DNA of 64,000 nucleotides from Micromonospora sonchi (GCF_014646235.1 NZ_BMNB01000019.1:1-64000); one strand, 5' to 3'. Shown: positions 34,266-43,063, counted from the stretch's first letter. Numbers and translations: made by a program. The notes: a model not told the origin generated them from the sequence alone.

Positions 34266-34388
34266 GATGCCAAGGTACCCAGTCGAGAGCTGCCCGGGTG
34301 GTGCCCTCCGGATGAGCGGGACAACGCTGCGAACGCATTGCCAATAGTGTCTTCAACCACACTGCCCGTTCACCTGAAAGGTTCTGCT

Positions 34389-35591
34389 GTGGCTGTTGGT
34401 CGTCGCTGGCTGTCGCGAACAGTCGCCACCGCGCTGCTCCTCCTTGCCGGGATGGCTATTCCCGCCAGTCCCGCCGCCGCGGTGGATACGGATCCGAAGT
34501 TCAAATTTGATCTTACTGGTACGACGGTGTCGTTGGGGGTCAAGAAGAAGAGGATTTACCTTGCAATCACCAATCTGACCGACGAAACCCCGGTCGCGCT
34601 GCAGTTCCACGTCTGGCCCACCGAGTTGGCCTGGGAGAAGGCCACAGTCGAGTGGCCGGAGGAAGGTGGCATCGGCGAGTGCGACGGTGAGCCCGATCGT
34701 TTCTACTGCCACATCTCTTCGGGCATGTTCCCCGAGTTGCTGCCGACGCCGGGCGGGACAGTGAAAATTCCCCTTGATATTCACGTTCGTGAGAAGCACG
34801 AACCGTACGAGGGCAGGTTCGAAGTCCAGGTGGACACGGCCTGGGACGACGATGAGCCCGGGAAGTGGATCGAGGAAAGGAAGTGGCTCACGCTCAACGT
34901 GGTCGACGACCCCGAAGCCGACCTGTCGGTAATGGCGCCGGACGTGAAGCAGTCGGTGCGCATCGGCGCGGACGGCAGGCTCGAGGCGACCGGTCCGTTG
35001 AACCCGGGTGAGACCGGCGCGGTGCGGTACCGGATCGTCAACCAGGGCCGCAAGGCGGTCAGCGGAGTCAAGGTCACGCTACGCCTGCCCGACGGCGTCA
35101 GCTTCACCCAGCCACCGAAGGAATGCGTCATCGACAACGTCGGACGCTCGGCGGTCTGCACCTACGACACGCTCGCGCTCGTACCGGTCGATCAGGACAC
35201 CAACCCGAAGGACGGCATCCACTCCGCCGTCGAGCTGCACAACCTGGTGACGGTGCCGGCCACCACCAAGGCGCCCATCACCTTGCAGGGCGGAGTTGTA
35301 CAGGTCGAGGGATTGACCGAGCAAGTCGATGCCCAGTCCGTCCTGAAGCGCACCGAGCTGCCGGCAAACGCCGTCGCCGTACCGGCCGCCGACGTGGACG
35401 CCAGCGACAACCAGGACGGATTCGCCATCGTGGTCGCCGCACCCCGCAGTGACGACGACGGCGGCGGGGGCGGTCTGCCGGTCACCGGGCCGCCGGCCGG
35501 GCTGATCACTGGCGCTGGTCTCGCCATGCTGGCGGGTGGCGGCATCATGCTGCTCCTCGCCCGACGCCGGAACCGACTGCCGCACGCATAG
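34389..35591 (+). CDS. secreted LPxTG-type surface protein
   Basis: 400-residue exported protein. A signal peptide (residues 1 to about 33, VATALLLLAGMAIPASPAAA) is followed by two Ig-like beta-rich regions; the second, about residues 200-320, is a DUF11/CARDB-like repeat (LNPGETGAVRYRIVNQGRKA). The C-terminal sorting signal is LPVTGPPAG, then a hydrophobic helix (LITGAGLAMLAGGGIMLLLA) and a basic end RRRNRLPHA. A sortase would anchor it to the wall; none is in the window. GTG at 34389 has AAAGG upstream and precedes the basic start of the signal peptide. Function in surface structure is inferred. Confidence 0.85.
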   Translation: MAVGRRWLSRTVATALLLLAGMAIPASPAAAVDTDPKFKFDLTGTTVSLGVKKKRIYLAITNLTDETPVALQFHVWPTELAWEKATVEWPEEGGIGECDGEPDRFYCHISSGMFPELLPTPGGTVKIPLDIHVREKHEPYEGRFEVQVDTAWDDDEPGKWIEERKWLTLNVVDDPEADLSVMAPDVKQSVRIGADGRLEATGPLNPGETGAVRYRIVNQGRKAVSGVKVTLRLPDGVSFTQPPKECVIDNVGRSAVCTYDTLALVPVDQDTNPKDGIHSAVELHNLVTVPATTKAPITLQGGVVQVEGLTEQVDAQSVLKRTELPANAVAVPAADVDASDNQDGFAIVVAAPRSDDDGGGGGLPVTGPPAGLITGAGLAMLAGGGIMLLLARRRNRLPHA

Positions 35592-35699
35592 CGGCGAGGA
35601 CCGTACCGTCACGGGTCGACGGTCCATCGGAGCCACCTCGCCACCCCTTGACTTCGCCGACTTCTACCAGCGAGTCCGCACCGCCGTACGCCAGGACGC

Positions 35700-35761
35700 G
35701 TTGATCATGAAGTTGTTGCCCGGACACGCCGGACGGGGTGACAACAACTTCATGGTCAACG
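35700..35761. repeat. long inverted repeat between convergent genes
   Basis: Arms GTTGATCATGAAGTTGTTG (35700-35718) and CAACAACTTCATGGTCAAC (35742-35760) pair at 18 of 19 positions; the 23-nt loop has inner CCCG/CGGG pairing. It overlaps the SGNH hydrolase stop codon and could terminate both genes, but its AT-rich arms resemble a mobile palindromic repeat. Confidence 0.8.
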
Positions 35762-36535
35762 GGGTTGGTGTGGGGGCAAGGAGGTCAGGGTGGGGCGTTT
35801 GGGGAGGACGGTGTCGCCGGAGGAGCGGCCGGTGAGGCGGCGCTTGATCCAGGGGGCCAGGTGCTGGCCGGCCCAACGCAGGTCCGCGGTGCGGGCGGCC
35901 AGCCACGGGGTCGGCTCCGGGTGCGGCGGGACCAGCAGCCACTCCTCGTCGCAGCCGACGCCGAGGGCGGTGAGCACCTGGCCGGCGACCCGGCGGTGCC
36001 CGGCCGATGAGAGGTGCAGCCGATCGGTGCTCCACAGCATCGGGTTGAGGTACGTGTCGTCGGCGTACAGGTCGACCAGGATCGCGCCGTGCCGTTCCGC
36101 GGTCTCGCCCACCGCCCGGTTGAGCAAGGCGACCCGAGGCGCGATCAGCCGCTGCCCGGGCAGCCGCGCCATCACGTCGGCGAACCGGAACAACACCACG
36201 TCGGCACCGCCACCGCGCAACTCGGCGACCACCTCATCGAAGCGGCTGACCAGCGTGTTCGGATCGAAGCTACGACGCAGCACGTCGTTGCCACCCGCCG
36301 CGAAGCTGATCAGATCAGGCTTCATCGCCAGCGCGGCCGGCACCTGCTCGGCCACCACGTTCGGGAAGGTACGACCCCGGACGGCCAGATTGGCGTACCG
36401 GAATTCCGGGCCCGCCTCGGCGGCCAGTCGGGTGGCGACCAGATCCGCCCAGCCCCGGAAGCTGCCGTCCGGATACGCGTCGTCCAACCCTTCGGTGAAG
36501 CTGTCCCCGACCGCGACGAAACTACCCCAGCGCAC
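35756..36535 (-). CDS. SGNH/GDSL-family hydrolase
   Basis: 259-residue esterase/lipase-like hydrolase. Block I AVGDSFTEG has the catalytic serine (residue 12); block II-like ANLAVRG; block III FAAGGNDVL with GxND; block V DRLHLSSAGH with the catalytic Asp/His. No signal peptide is visible, so it acts in the cytoplasm. The C-terminal 45 residues are a basic Pro-rich extension. ATG at 36535 is followed immediately by MRWGSFVAVGDS. The substrate is unknown. Confidence 0.92.
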   Translation of the reverse strand: MRWGSFVAVGDSFTEGLDDAYPDGSFRGWADLVATRLAAEAGPEFRYANLAVRGRTFPNVVAEQVPAALAMKPDLISFAAGGNDVLRRSFDPNTLVSRFDEVVAELRGGGADVVLFRFADVMARLPGQRLIAPRVALLNRAVGETAERHGAILVDLYADDTYLNPMLWSTDRLHLSSAGHRRVAGQVLTALGVGCDEEWLLVPPHPEPTPWLAARTADLRWAGQHLAPWIKRRLTGRSSGDTVLPKRPTLTSLPPHQPR

Positions 36536-36550
36536 CGCTACTCCTTCGGA

Positions 36551-36606
36551 GTAAGGAAGGGCCCCTTGTTAACGCCTGCGGTAGAGGAAGGGCCCCCTTT
36601 TAACAC
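36551..36606. repeat. dispersed GGGCCCC/GTTAAC repeat, copy 2
   Basis: Same design as the element at 30628: GTAAGGAAGGGCCCCTTGTT (36551) and GTAGAGGAAGGGCCCCCTTT (36581), period 30 bp, with the GCCTGCG spacer and TTAAC ends. It lies in a divergent intergenic region just upstream of the SGNH hydrolase start. Confidence 0.85.
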
Positions 36607-36692
36607 CGGAAAGTGTGGCACCGGGCACGCTCGCCGGGCTGCCCCGCAGAGCGGAACGTGGCAAAGGTCATCCGCTGGGTAGGATCGCCCGG

Positions 36693-37361
36693 ATGGGCAG
36701 CCGAACAGCAATCACGATGGTCTCCGTGGCCGCCGGTCAGGTCGTACTGTCGGATCGGCGTACGCAGCGCCGGTGGCCGGTCGAGCTGACGCCGTACGAG
36801 ATCGCCACGCTTCCCGTCACCCAGGCGGAATACGCGCGGGTCACCGGCGAGCGGCCGAGCGCGTTCACCGGAGCGAAGCTGCCGGTCGAGAGCGTCTCCT
36901 GGTGGGACGCGGTCCGGTTCTGCAACGCCTTGTCCGAACGGGAAGGACGAGAGCCCGCGTACCGGCTCGACGACGAGGACGTCCAGTGGGACCGCACGGC
37001 CGACGGGTACCGGCTGCCGACCGAGGCGGAGTGGGAGTACGCGTGCCGCGCCGGCACGACCGGCCCCCGCTACGGACCGCTGGACGAGATCGCCTGGTAC
37101 CGCGACAATTCCGGCGAACGCCCGCACGACGTGGGCGGTAGGCAACCCAACGCCTGGGGCCTGCACGACATGCTGGGCAACGTGTGGAACTGGTGCTGGG
37201 ACGTCTACGACGCGGAGGTCTACGGCACCTACCGGGTGCTACGTGGCGGCGGCTGGTTCGACGAGCACTGGAGCTGCCGCGCCTCGGTACGTCGCCGCAG
37301 CCACCCCACGTTCGCCGTCGATGACGTGGGCTTCCGCGTGGCGCGTTCCGACCCGCGCTGA
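36693..37361 (+). CDS. SUMF1/FGE-sulfatase-domain protein
   Basis: 222-residue protein consisting of one formylglycine-generating-enzyme-type fold. Seen in order: LPVTQAEYARVTG, PVESVSWWDAVRFCNALS, YRLPTEAEWEYACRAG, GLHDMLGNVWNWCWD, RVLRGGGWFDEHWSCRASVR and GFRVAR. True FGEs have two active-site cysteines in the GGSxxC...C segment. Here only the second (WSC) remains and the first is aspartate, so oxidase activity on sulfatases is unlikely; an EgtB/PvdO-type or binding role is possible. ATG at 36693, with an ATG 24 bp later as the alternative. Short for the family. Confidence 0.82.
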   Translation: MGSRTAITMVSVAAGQVVLSDRRTQRRWPVELTPYEIATLPVTQAEYARVTGERPSAFTGAKLPVESVSWWDAVRFCNALSEREGREPAYRLDDEDVQWDRTADGYRLPTEAEWEYACRAGTTGPRYGPLDEIAWYRDNSGERPHDVGGRQPNAWGLHDMLGNVWNWCWDVYDAEVYGTYRVLRGGGWFDEHWSCRASVRRRSHPTFAVDDVGFRVARSDPR

Positions 37362-37452
37362 CCGCAGCTCCCGCTGACTCGATTTACCGAGTCGACCGCG
37401 ACCTGCCGCAGCTCCGCCGCCCTCAGCTGCCAGCAGGACTCCAGCAACGGGA

Positions 37453-37490
37453 GGGGCCGCCCCGGCACGGGGGAAGAGCGGGGCGGCCCC
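37453..37490 (+). terminator. hairpin terminator after the SUMF1-domain gene
   Basis: GGGGCCGCCCCG (37453-37464) pairs with CGGGGCGGCCCC (37479-37490) across a 14-nt loop, about 90 bp after the stop. Confidence 0.7.
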
Positions 37491-37650
37491 GACGCAGGTC
37501 CCACCCCGTCCCCGGTGGATGAGAGCAGGACCGCTGCGTGACAGCATGCTCACTCTGCGACTAGGTTCGGAAGGCGTAGACCTCGCCCGTGGTGCCGGCA
37601 GCGCCCGCCCGGGAAGCCGATCCGAGCAGCTCACACACTGTGGAGGCACT

Positions 37651-37808
37651 GTGGAACACGAGCCGACCGCCGAGTTGATCCGAACACAGCTGCGCCGGCT
37701 GCGACTGGCCGCCGGCATGACTCAGGATGATTTCGGCAAGCAGGTGGGACGCTCACCTTCACCCAGCCCGCCTGGCGCAGCTTCATCGACCGCGCCAAGC
37801 GCCACTGA
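37651..37808 (+). pseudogene. collapsed XRE/DUF397 locus
   Basis: A GTG with TGGAGG upstream opens the start of an XRE-DUF5753 regulator: TAELIRTQLRRLRLAAGMTQ, then DDFGKQV. At about 37744-37747 the sequence jumps, in another frame, to GTLTFTQPAWRSFIDRAKRH and a stop at 37806. That second piece is the C-terminus of a DUF397 protein. The middle of the regulator and the start of the DUF397 gene are missing, consistent with one internal deletion of a pair like that at 12295-13367. No functional product is expected. Confidence 0.75.
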
Positions 37809-37883
37809 CCCGACCAGCCCAGGTCAGCACGCGAGCGGCACTGATCGCCGGCAGGTCAGCCGGGGCGCGAGCGTCAGCACGGG

Positions 37884-38651
37884 TCAGCCCGTCCGGTTCG
37901 CGGCCCAGCTCCGCTGCAGCAGGGTGAGCAGTCCGTGCCCGTCCTCGACCCGGGCGTCCGGTGTCACGTCGGGGTGCTCCGGTTCGCGGTCGGTGCGCGG
38001 CGAGCGCATGAGCACGGCCGCGCCGGTGCCGGCCCGCCGGGCGCAGGCGATGTCGCGGTGCAGACTGTCGCCGACGAACCAGCACTGGCCGATCGGTACG
38101 CCGATCGCCTCGGCGGCCAACTCCGCGAACCTCGGGTTGGGCTTACGCAGCCCCGTCTCGTCGCTGTAGAACTCGGCAACGAAGAGCCCGGACAGCCCGG
38201 CGCCGGCGAGGAAGTCCCGGTGGGCGGCGCCGCAAAGGCTGTTGCTGACCACCGTCATCGGCACTCCCGCCTCGGCAACGGCCCGTAGCGCCTCGGGGAT
38301 ACCCGGCCGCACCTGCCACTCGTCGCGCCAGGTCCAGGCGTACGCCAGCGAGGTGGCCTCGCGCTCGACGGCGGTCCGCGCCTGCTCCGGCCAGCCGTGG
38401 GTGACGAATTCGGCCCACACCCGGTTGTGCGGCAGCTCGACCGGCTCGGCCGAGGCGCTCATCTCGTCCCGCCACAGCGAGTACGCCCGCGCCCCCTCGA
38501 CCAGGTCGGCCGCGATCCGTTCCTCGGGAACCTCGCCACCGACCACCTCGCCCAGCCGCCGCACCAGTTCCGGCGCTGCCGCCCCACCAGCCGGCGCGTC
38601 GCCCAGTACGCCCCCAAAATCCAACAACAAACCACCAGGTGCCCGCATCAT
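37884..38651 (-). CDS. HAD-superfamily hydrolase
   Basis: 255-residue haloacid-dehalogenase-like hydrolase with a helical cap. Motif I is LLLDFGGVLGD (nucleophile Asp11; the usual second Asp is Gly, as in epoxide-hydrolase-N/DFGG subfamilies). Motif II lies in TVVSNSLCG, and motifs III/IV in RKPNPRFAELAAEAIGVPIGQCWFVGDSLHRDIACARRAG. A phosphatase or dehalogenase-type reaction in the cytoplasm; the substrate is unknown. Two ATGs in a row at 38651 and 38648. The cap region carries Trp/Glu-rich segments (AYAWTWRDEW). Confidence 0.88.
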   Translation of the reverse strand: MMRAPGGLLLDFGGVLGDAPAGGAAAPELVRRLGEVVGGEVPEERIAADLVEGARAYSLWRDEMSASAEPVELPHNRVWAEFVTHGWPEQARTAVEREATSLAYAWTWRDEWQVRPGIPEALRAVAEAGVPMTVVSNSLCGAAHRDFLAGAGLSGLFVAEFYSDETGLRKPNPRFAELAAEAIGVPIGQCWFVGDSLHRDIACARRAGTGAAVLMRSPRTDREPEHPDVTPDARVEDGHGLLTLLQRSWAANRTG

Positions 38652-38709
38652 CCCCCCATCCTCACGTAGCCCTGCTGAGTCAGGGATCCACCCGGGGCCC
38701 TTCCGGCGC

Positions 38710-39162
38710 TCAGGTGCGGACGCGGGAGAGGCCCCAGGCGACCACTCCCGCCACCACGCCGACGATGACGCCGGTGAAGAGGCTGCTGATCGCGGCGAAG
38801 ACCCGGATGATGATCGTCTGCGCGCCGGGAGCGAGGTCGCTGAGGTTGCCGCCGAGCGTCGGTGGCTCGTCGAAGGCGAACCCCCAGAGCAGCTGGTGGG
38901 TCAACGTCAGCAGGACGCCGTAGAGCAGGCCGACGACGAGCAGGGTGAGGAACGGGTTGGGCACCCGCTTCGCCAGCACCACCAAGACCCACACGACCGG
39001 CGGTAGAACCACCAGCAGCAGGTTGACGAAGGTGCGTCCGTGCACCAGACCCAGGTCGTGCAGCACCACCCGGGGCAGGCCGAGCAGCGCCAGCCCGAAC
39101 AGGGCGAGCAGCGGCAGGCCGAGGGCCGGCCGGCGGGACGTGGGTGCGTTCGCAGCAGTCAT
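38710..39162 (-). CDS. hypothetical four-helix membrane protein
   Basis: 150 residues, not recognised. Four hydrophobic stretches: LGLPLLALFGLALLGLPRVV, FVNLLLVVLPPVVWVLVVLA, NPFLTLLVVGLLYGVLLTLT and IIIRVFAAISSLFTGVIVGVVAGVVAW. The loop DEPPTLGGNLSDLAPGAQ lies between helices 3 and 4. ATG at 39162. It is divergent from the sensor kinase gene 131 bp away and could be a target of that two-component system; this is inference from position only. Confidence 0.72.
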   Translation of the reverse strand: MTAANAPTSRRPALGLPLLALFGLALLGLPRVVLHDLGLVHGRTFVNLLLVVLPPVVWVLVVLAKRVPNPFLTLLVVGLLYGVLLTLTHQLLWGFAFDEPPTLGGNLSDLAPGAQTIIIRVFAAISSLFTGVIVGVVAGVVAWGLSRVRT

Positions 39163-39292
39163 GACGGCAACGCTAGGAAAGGCCGGTCGCCGCGCCATCC
39201 GCCTGCGGACCCGATCGCGGTACGTCGGTGAGCGACGTGGCTGTCGCCTTCCGACGACTCCGGCGGGTCCGGCCTCGCCGTACGCTGAGCCC

Positions 39293-40546
39293 GTGGCCGG
39301 TCAGTCGAGCGAGCGGACAGTACGCGGGATTCGTCCCTGGGTCACTGACGTGCTCCTCGGTGCCGGTGTGGCCGCCACCGTCTCGATCGTCATCACCGCC
39401 AACGAGGGCGGCCGACACGGACCCGACCAGGTGGCGTACCTGTGGGCGATCGGCCTCGGCGCGCTGATGCTGGCCCGTCGCCGCTACCCGGTGGTGGTGC
39501 TCGCCGTCAGCGTGCTGGGCCTGTTCGCCTACTACGCCGCCGGGTACCCGGCGGTCGGCCTGGCGGTGCCGGTCGCCGCCGCCCTCTTCTCCGCCGCCGA
39601 ACACGGCCGGCTCGCCGCGTCGGTCGGCGCCGCCGTGGTGGTGGTCGTGGTCTCGGTGTTCTTCCGGCTCGCCGAGGGACAGGATTTCTCCTTCGTCGTC
39701 GGCTACGAGCTGGCCGGGCACGTCCTGCTGATGGGGGCGGCGATCGCGCTCGGGGACAGTGTGCGGTCCCGCCGGGCCGTGCAGGCGGACGCGCGGCGGA
39801 TCGCCGAGCTGACCGAGGCGCGTTACCGGCAGGAGGCGGACGCCCGCGTCCAGGACGAGCGGATGGCCATCGCCAGGGACCTGCACGACTCGCTCGGCCA
39901 CACGACCTCGGTGATCGCGCTGCACGCCGATGTCGCCCGGGAGACGCTGGGCCGCGACGACGCCGCCGCCCGGTCGGCGCTGGACCTGATCCGGTCCGCA
40001 GCCGGCCGCAGCATGGACGACCTGCGCCGGACGGTCACGCTCCTGCGGTCACCCGGTGACCGGCCCCGGACGGTCGTCTCGATGGCCAACCTCGACGCGG
40101 TCACCCGGGCCGCCGACGCCGCCGGGTTCGATGTCGACGTGCGGGTACGCCTCGACCCACCACTGCCGGCGCCGGTGGAGGCCGCCGCGTTCCGGATCGT
40201 CCAGGAGGCGGTCACCAACGTGGTGCGCCACTCGGCGGGCAGCCGGGTCGAGATCCGGGTACGCCAGGACGAGCGGCAGTTGACCCTGTCCGTCACCGAC
40301 ACCGGCGCCGATCGGTCGGCCGACGACGGCGACGCCACCACGACACCGGCCGACCCCGACCGGGCCGCCGGCCAGCTCGACGCCGGCCGGGCGGACACCG
40401 CCGGGGATCCGGCGGCCGACCGCCCCGGGCACGGCATCGCCGGCATGCGGGAACGGGCCGAGAGCCTGGGCGGCACGCTCATCGCCGAGCACCGCAACGG
40501 CGGTTTCGTCGTACGGGCCGCACTGCCGCTGGCGGGGTCGGCGTGA
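39293..40546 (+). CDS. two-component sensor histidine kinase (NarL/DesK class)
   Basis: 417-residue membrane kinase. An N-terminal sensor of about five or six membrane helices (residues 15-160) precedes a coiled-coil linker (AVQADARRIAELTEARYRQE). The dimerisation/phosphoacceptor helix is ARDLHDSLGHTTSVIALHAD with the acceptor histidine. The HATPase_c domain has the N box EAVTNVVRHSAG and G box GHGIAGMRERAESLGG, with an Ala/Asp-rich insert between them. GTG at 39293 opens at the first cytoplasmic segment. It overlaps the response regulator gene by 4 bp. No extracellular sensor domain, so the signal is probably in or near the membrane. Confidence 0.92.
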   Translation: MAGQSSERTVRGIRPWVTDVLLGAGVAATVSIVITANEGGRHGPDQVAYLWAIGLGALMLARRRYPVVVLAVSVLGLFAYYAAGYPAVGLAVPVAAALFSAAEHGRLAASVGAAVVVVVVSVFFRLAEGQDFSFVVGYELAGHVLLMGAAIALGDSVRSRRAVQADARRIAELTEARYRQEADARVQDERMAIARDLHDSLGHTTSVIALHADVARETLGRDDAAARSALDLIRSAAGRSMDDLRRTVTLLRSPGDRPRTVVSMANLDAVTRAADAAGFDVDVRVRLDPPLPAPVEAAAFRIVQEAVTNVVRHSAGSRVEIRVRQDERQLTLSVTDTGADRSADDGDATTTPADPDRAAGQLDAGRADTAGDPAADRPGHGIAGMRERAESLGGTLIAEHRNGGFVVRAALPLAGSA

Positions 40547-41205
40547 CCAGCGTGCTGGTGGTCGACGACCAGGATCTCGTCCGGACCGGCATCCGCACGC
40601 TGCTGGAGGCCGACCCGCAGATCAGCGTGGTCGGGGAGGCCGCCGACGGGCGTTCCGGGCTCCGCCTGGCCCGCCAGTGCCGGCCGGACGTCGTGCTGAT
40701 GGACATCCGGATGCCCGTCATGGACGGCCTGGCCGCTACCGCGGCGATCCGCGCCGACGACACCCTGGCGGCAACCCGGGTGCTGATCCTCACCACCTTC
40801 GACGACGACGAGGACATCATTGAGGCGGTCGGCCTCGGCGCCGCCGGCTACCTGTTGAAGGACACGCCCTCGGACGACCTGCGGCGAGCGGTGCACACCG
40901 CCGCGGCCGGCGGGAACCTGCTCTCCCCCACCGTCACCCGCCGGGTCATGGAGCAGCTCGCCGCCGCGCCGAGGCAGCCCCCGCCCGACCCCCGGCTGTC
41001 CGTGCTCACCGACCGGGAGCGCGCCGTACTGTCCCGGGTGGGGCTGGGCGAGACGAACGACGAGATCGGCTGCGCGTTGTTCATCAGCCCGGCGACCGCG
41101 CGCACCTACGTCAGTCGGCTCCTGGCCAAGCTGGATGCGCGGGACCGGACCGCGCTGGCGGTCATCGCCCACCGCGCCGGCCTGAGCGACCCCGACAGCA
41201 GCTGA
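40543..41205 (+). CDS. LuxR/NarL-family response regulator
   Basis: 220-residue partner of the upstream kinase. The receiver domain has the phosphoacceptor aspartate in DVVLMDIRMPVMDGL and conserved threonine/lysine positions in ILTTFDDDE and YLLKDTPSDD. The C-terminal LuxR helix-turn-helix reads LTDRERAVLSRVGLGETNDEIG and ATARTYVSRLLAKLDARDR. GTG at 40543 overlaps the kinase stop (GTGA), so the two are translationally coupled. Confidence 0.95.
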   Translation: MTSVLVVDDQDLVRTGIRTLLEADPQISVVGEAADGRSGLRLARQCRPDVVLMDIRMPVMDGLAATAAIRADDTLAATRVLILTTFDDDEDIIEAVGLGAAGYLLKDTPSDDLRRAVHTAAAGGNLLSPTVTRRVMEQLAAAPRQPPPDPRLSVLTDRERAVLSRVGLGETNDEIGCALFISPATARTYVSRLLAKLDARDRTALAVIAHRAGLSDPDSS

Positions 41206-41308
41206 GCCGAAACCCGGTGCGGCCGGCCACTCCCGGTCGGCACCGTTACCGGCCACGCACCGGGCAAATGGGATCGCCGCCGGCCGCCTCCGGCCGTACG
41301 CTGCGGCA

Positions 41309-43063
41309 ATGCTGCTGCGGATGTCGACCACGCTGATTCGGACCCTGCGCGAGGATCCGGCCGACGCGGAAGTGCCGAGCCACCGGCTGCTGCTGCGCGC
41401 CGGCTACATCCGCCGGGCCGCACCGGGCGGCTACACCTGGCTGCCGCTGGGCAAGCTGGTGCTGGACCGGATCACCGAGATCGTCCGGGCCGAACTGCTC
41501 GCGATCGGCGACCAGGAGGTGCATTTCCCGGCGCTGCTGCCGGCGGAGCCGTACCGCACCAGCGGGCGGTGGACGGAGTACGGCGACGACATCTTCACCC
41601 TGGCCGACCGGCGCGGCGCCGAGCACCTGCTCGCCCCCACCCACGAGGAGTTGGCCACGCTGCTGGTCAAGGACCTGCTCACCTCGTACCGGGACTTCCC
41701 GGTGACGCTGTTCCAGATTCAGACCAAGTTCCGCGACGAGGCCCGACCCCGCGCCGGCCTGTTGCGTGGGCGTGAGTTCCTGATGAAGGACGCGTACTCC
41801 TTCGACCTGGACGAGGCGGGCCTGCGGGCGGCGTACGGCCGGCACCGCGAGGCGTACGAGAAGATCTTCGACCGGTTGGGCCTGGACTACACGGTGGTGC
41901 ACGCGACGTCGGGCGCGATGGGCGGTTCCGCGTCGGAGGAGTTCCTGGCGGGCACGCCGGTCGGCGAGGACACCTACGTCGGCTGCACCGACTGCGACTA
42001 CGCGGCGAACACGGAGGCCGTCACCACGCCCGCACCACCGGCCGGCGATCCGCAGGCGCAACCGGCGACCGAGGTGCACGACACCCCGGAGACCCCGACC
42101 ATCGCCAGCCTCGTCGGTTTGGCCAACGAGCGCCGGCTCGCCGGCCGGGCCGACTGGACCGCCGCCGACACGCTGAAGAACGTCGTGCTGACCGTGCGGC
42201 GGCCGGGCGCCGAGGCGGCCGAGTTGCTGGTCGTCGGGGTGCCCGGCGACCGTGAGGTGGACCTGAGGCGGCTGGCCGCCGCCCTTGCCCCGGCCACCGC
42301 GGGCGTCTTCGACGGCTGGGCCGAGCATCCCGAGCTGGTACGTGGCTACCTCGGCCCGCAGGTGTTCGACAAGCTCGGCATCCGGTACGTTGTCGACCCG
42401 CGCGTCGTGCCGGGGACGGCCTGGCTGACCGGCGCGAACGAGCCGGGCCGACACGCCACCAACGTGGTGTGCGGCCGGGACTTCACCCCCGACGGCACGG
42501 TGGAGGCCGCCGAGGTGCGCCCCGACGACCCCTGCCCGGGGTGCGCCACGGGCCGGCTGACCATGCGGCGGGGCATCGAGATCGGGCACATTTTCCAGCT
42601 CGGCCGCCGCTACACCGACGCCTTCGCCGTTGACGTCCTCGGCCCGCAGGGCAAGCCGGTCCGGCCCACGATGGGCTGCTACGGCATCGGGGTGTCCCGC
42701 GCCGTGGCGGCCATCGCCGAACAGCACCACGACGAGCGGGGACTGGTCTGGCCGGCGGCGGTCGCGCCCTGCGACGTACACCTGGTGGCGGCCGGCAAGG
42801 GCCCGCAGCTGGCGGCGGCGCTCGACCTCGGTGAGCGGCTGGCCGCCGGTGGCCTGCGGGTGCTGGTCGACGACCGGGCCGGAGTCTCCGCCGGGGTCAA
42901 GTTCACCGACGCCGAACTGATCGGCATCCCGCGCACCGTCGTGGTCGGACGCCGCCTCGCCGAGGGATACGTCGAGCTGCGTGACCGGGCGACCGGCGAG
43001 CGGGCCGACCTTCCCGTGGAAAAGCTGGCGGAACGCCTCTCGGGCGAGGTACGCAGGGTGTAG
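41309..43063 (+). CDS. proS: prolyl-tRNA synthetase, bacterial type with editing insert
   Basis: Class II synthetase that charges tRNA-Pro. 584 residues. Motif 2: FQIQTKFRDEARPRAGLLRGREFLMKDAYSF (in two stretches of the reading). Motif 3: GCYGIGVSRAVAAIAEQ. Between them, about residues 225-390, lies the INS editing domain that removes alanine from tRNA-Pro. The anticodon-binding domain follows (VAAGKGPQLAAALDLGERLA to the end). ATG at 41309; MSTTLIRTLREDP, four codons in, is an alternative start. It stands alone as a housekeeping gene. Confidence 0.96.
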   Translation: MLLRMSTTLIRTLREDPADAEVPSHRLLLRAGYIRRAAPGGYTWLPLGKLVLDRITEIVRAELLAIGDQEVHFPALLPAEPYRTSGRWTEYGDDIFTLADRRGAEHLLAPTHEELATLLVKDLLTSYRDFPVTLFQIQTKFRDEARPRAGLLRGREFLMKDAYSFDLDEAGLRAAYGRHREAYEKIFDRLGLDYTVVHATSGAMGGSASEEFLAGTPVGEDTYVGCTDCDYAANTEAVTTPAPPAGDPQAQPATEVHDTPETPTIASLVGLANERRLAGRADWTAADTLKNVVLTVRRPGAEAAELLVVGVPGDREVDLRRLAAALAPATAGVFDGWAEHPELVRGYLGPQVFDKLGIRYVVDPRVVPGTAWLTGANEPGRHATNVVCGRDFTPDGTVEAAEVRPDDPCPGCATGRLTMRRGIEIGHIFQLGRRYTDAFAVDVLGPQGKPVRPTMGCYGIGVSRAVAAIAEQHHDERGLVWPAAVAPCDVHLVAAGKGPQLAAALDLGERLAAGGLRVLVDDRAGVSAGVKFTDAELIGIPRTVVVGRRLAEGYVELRDRATGERADLPVEKLAERLSGEVRRV

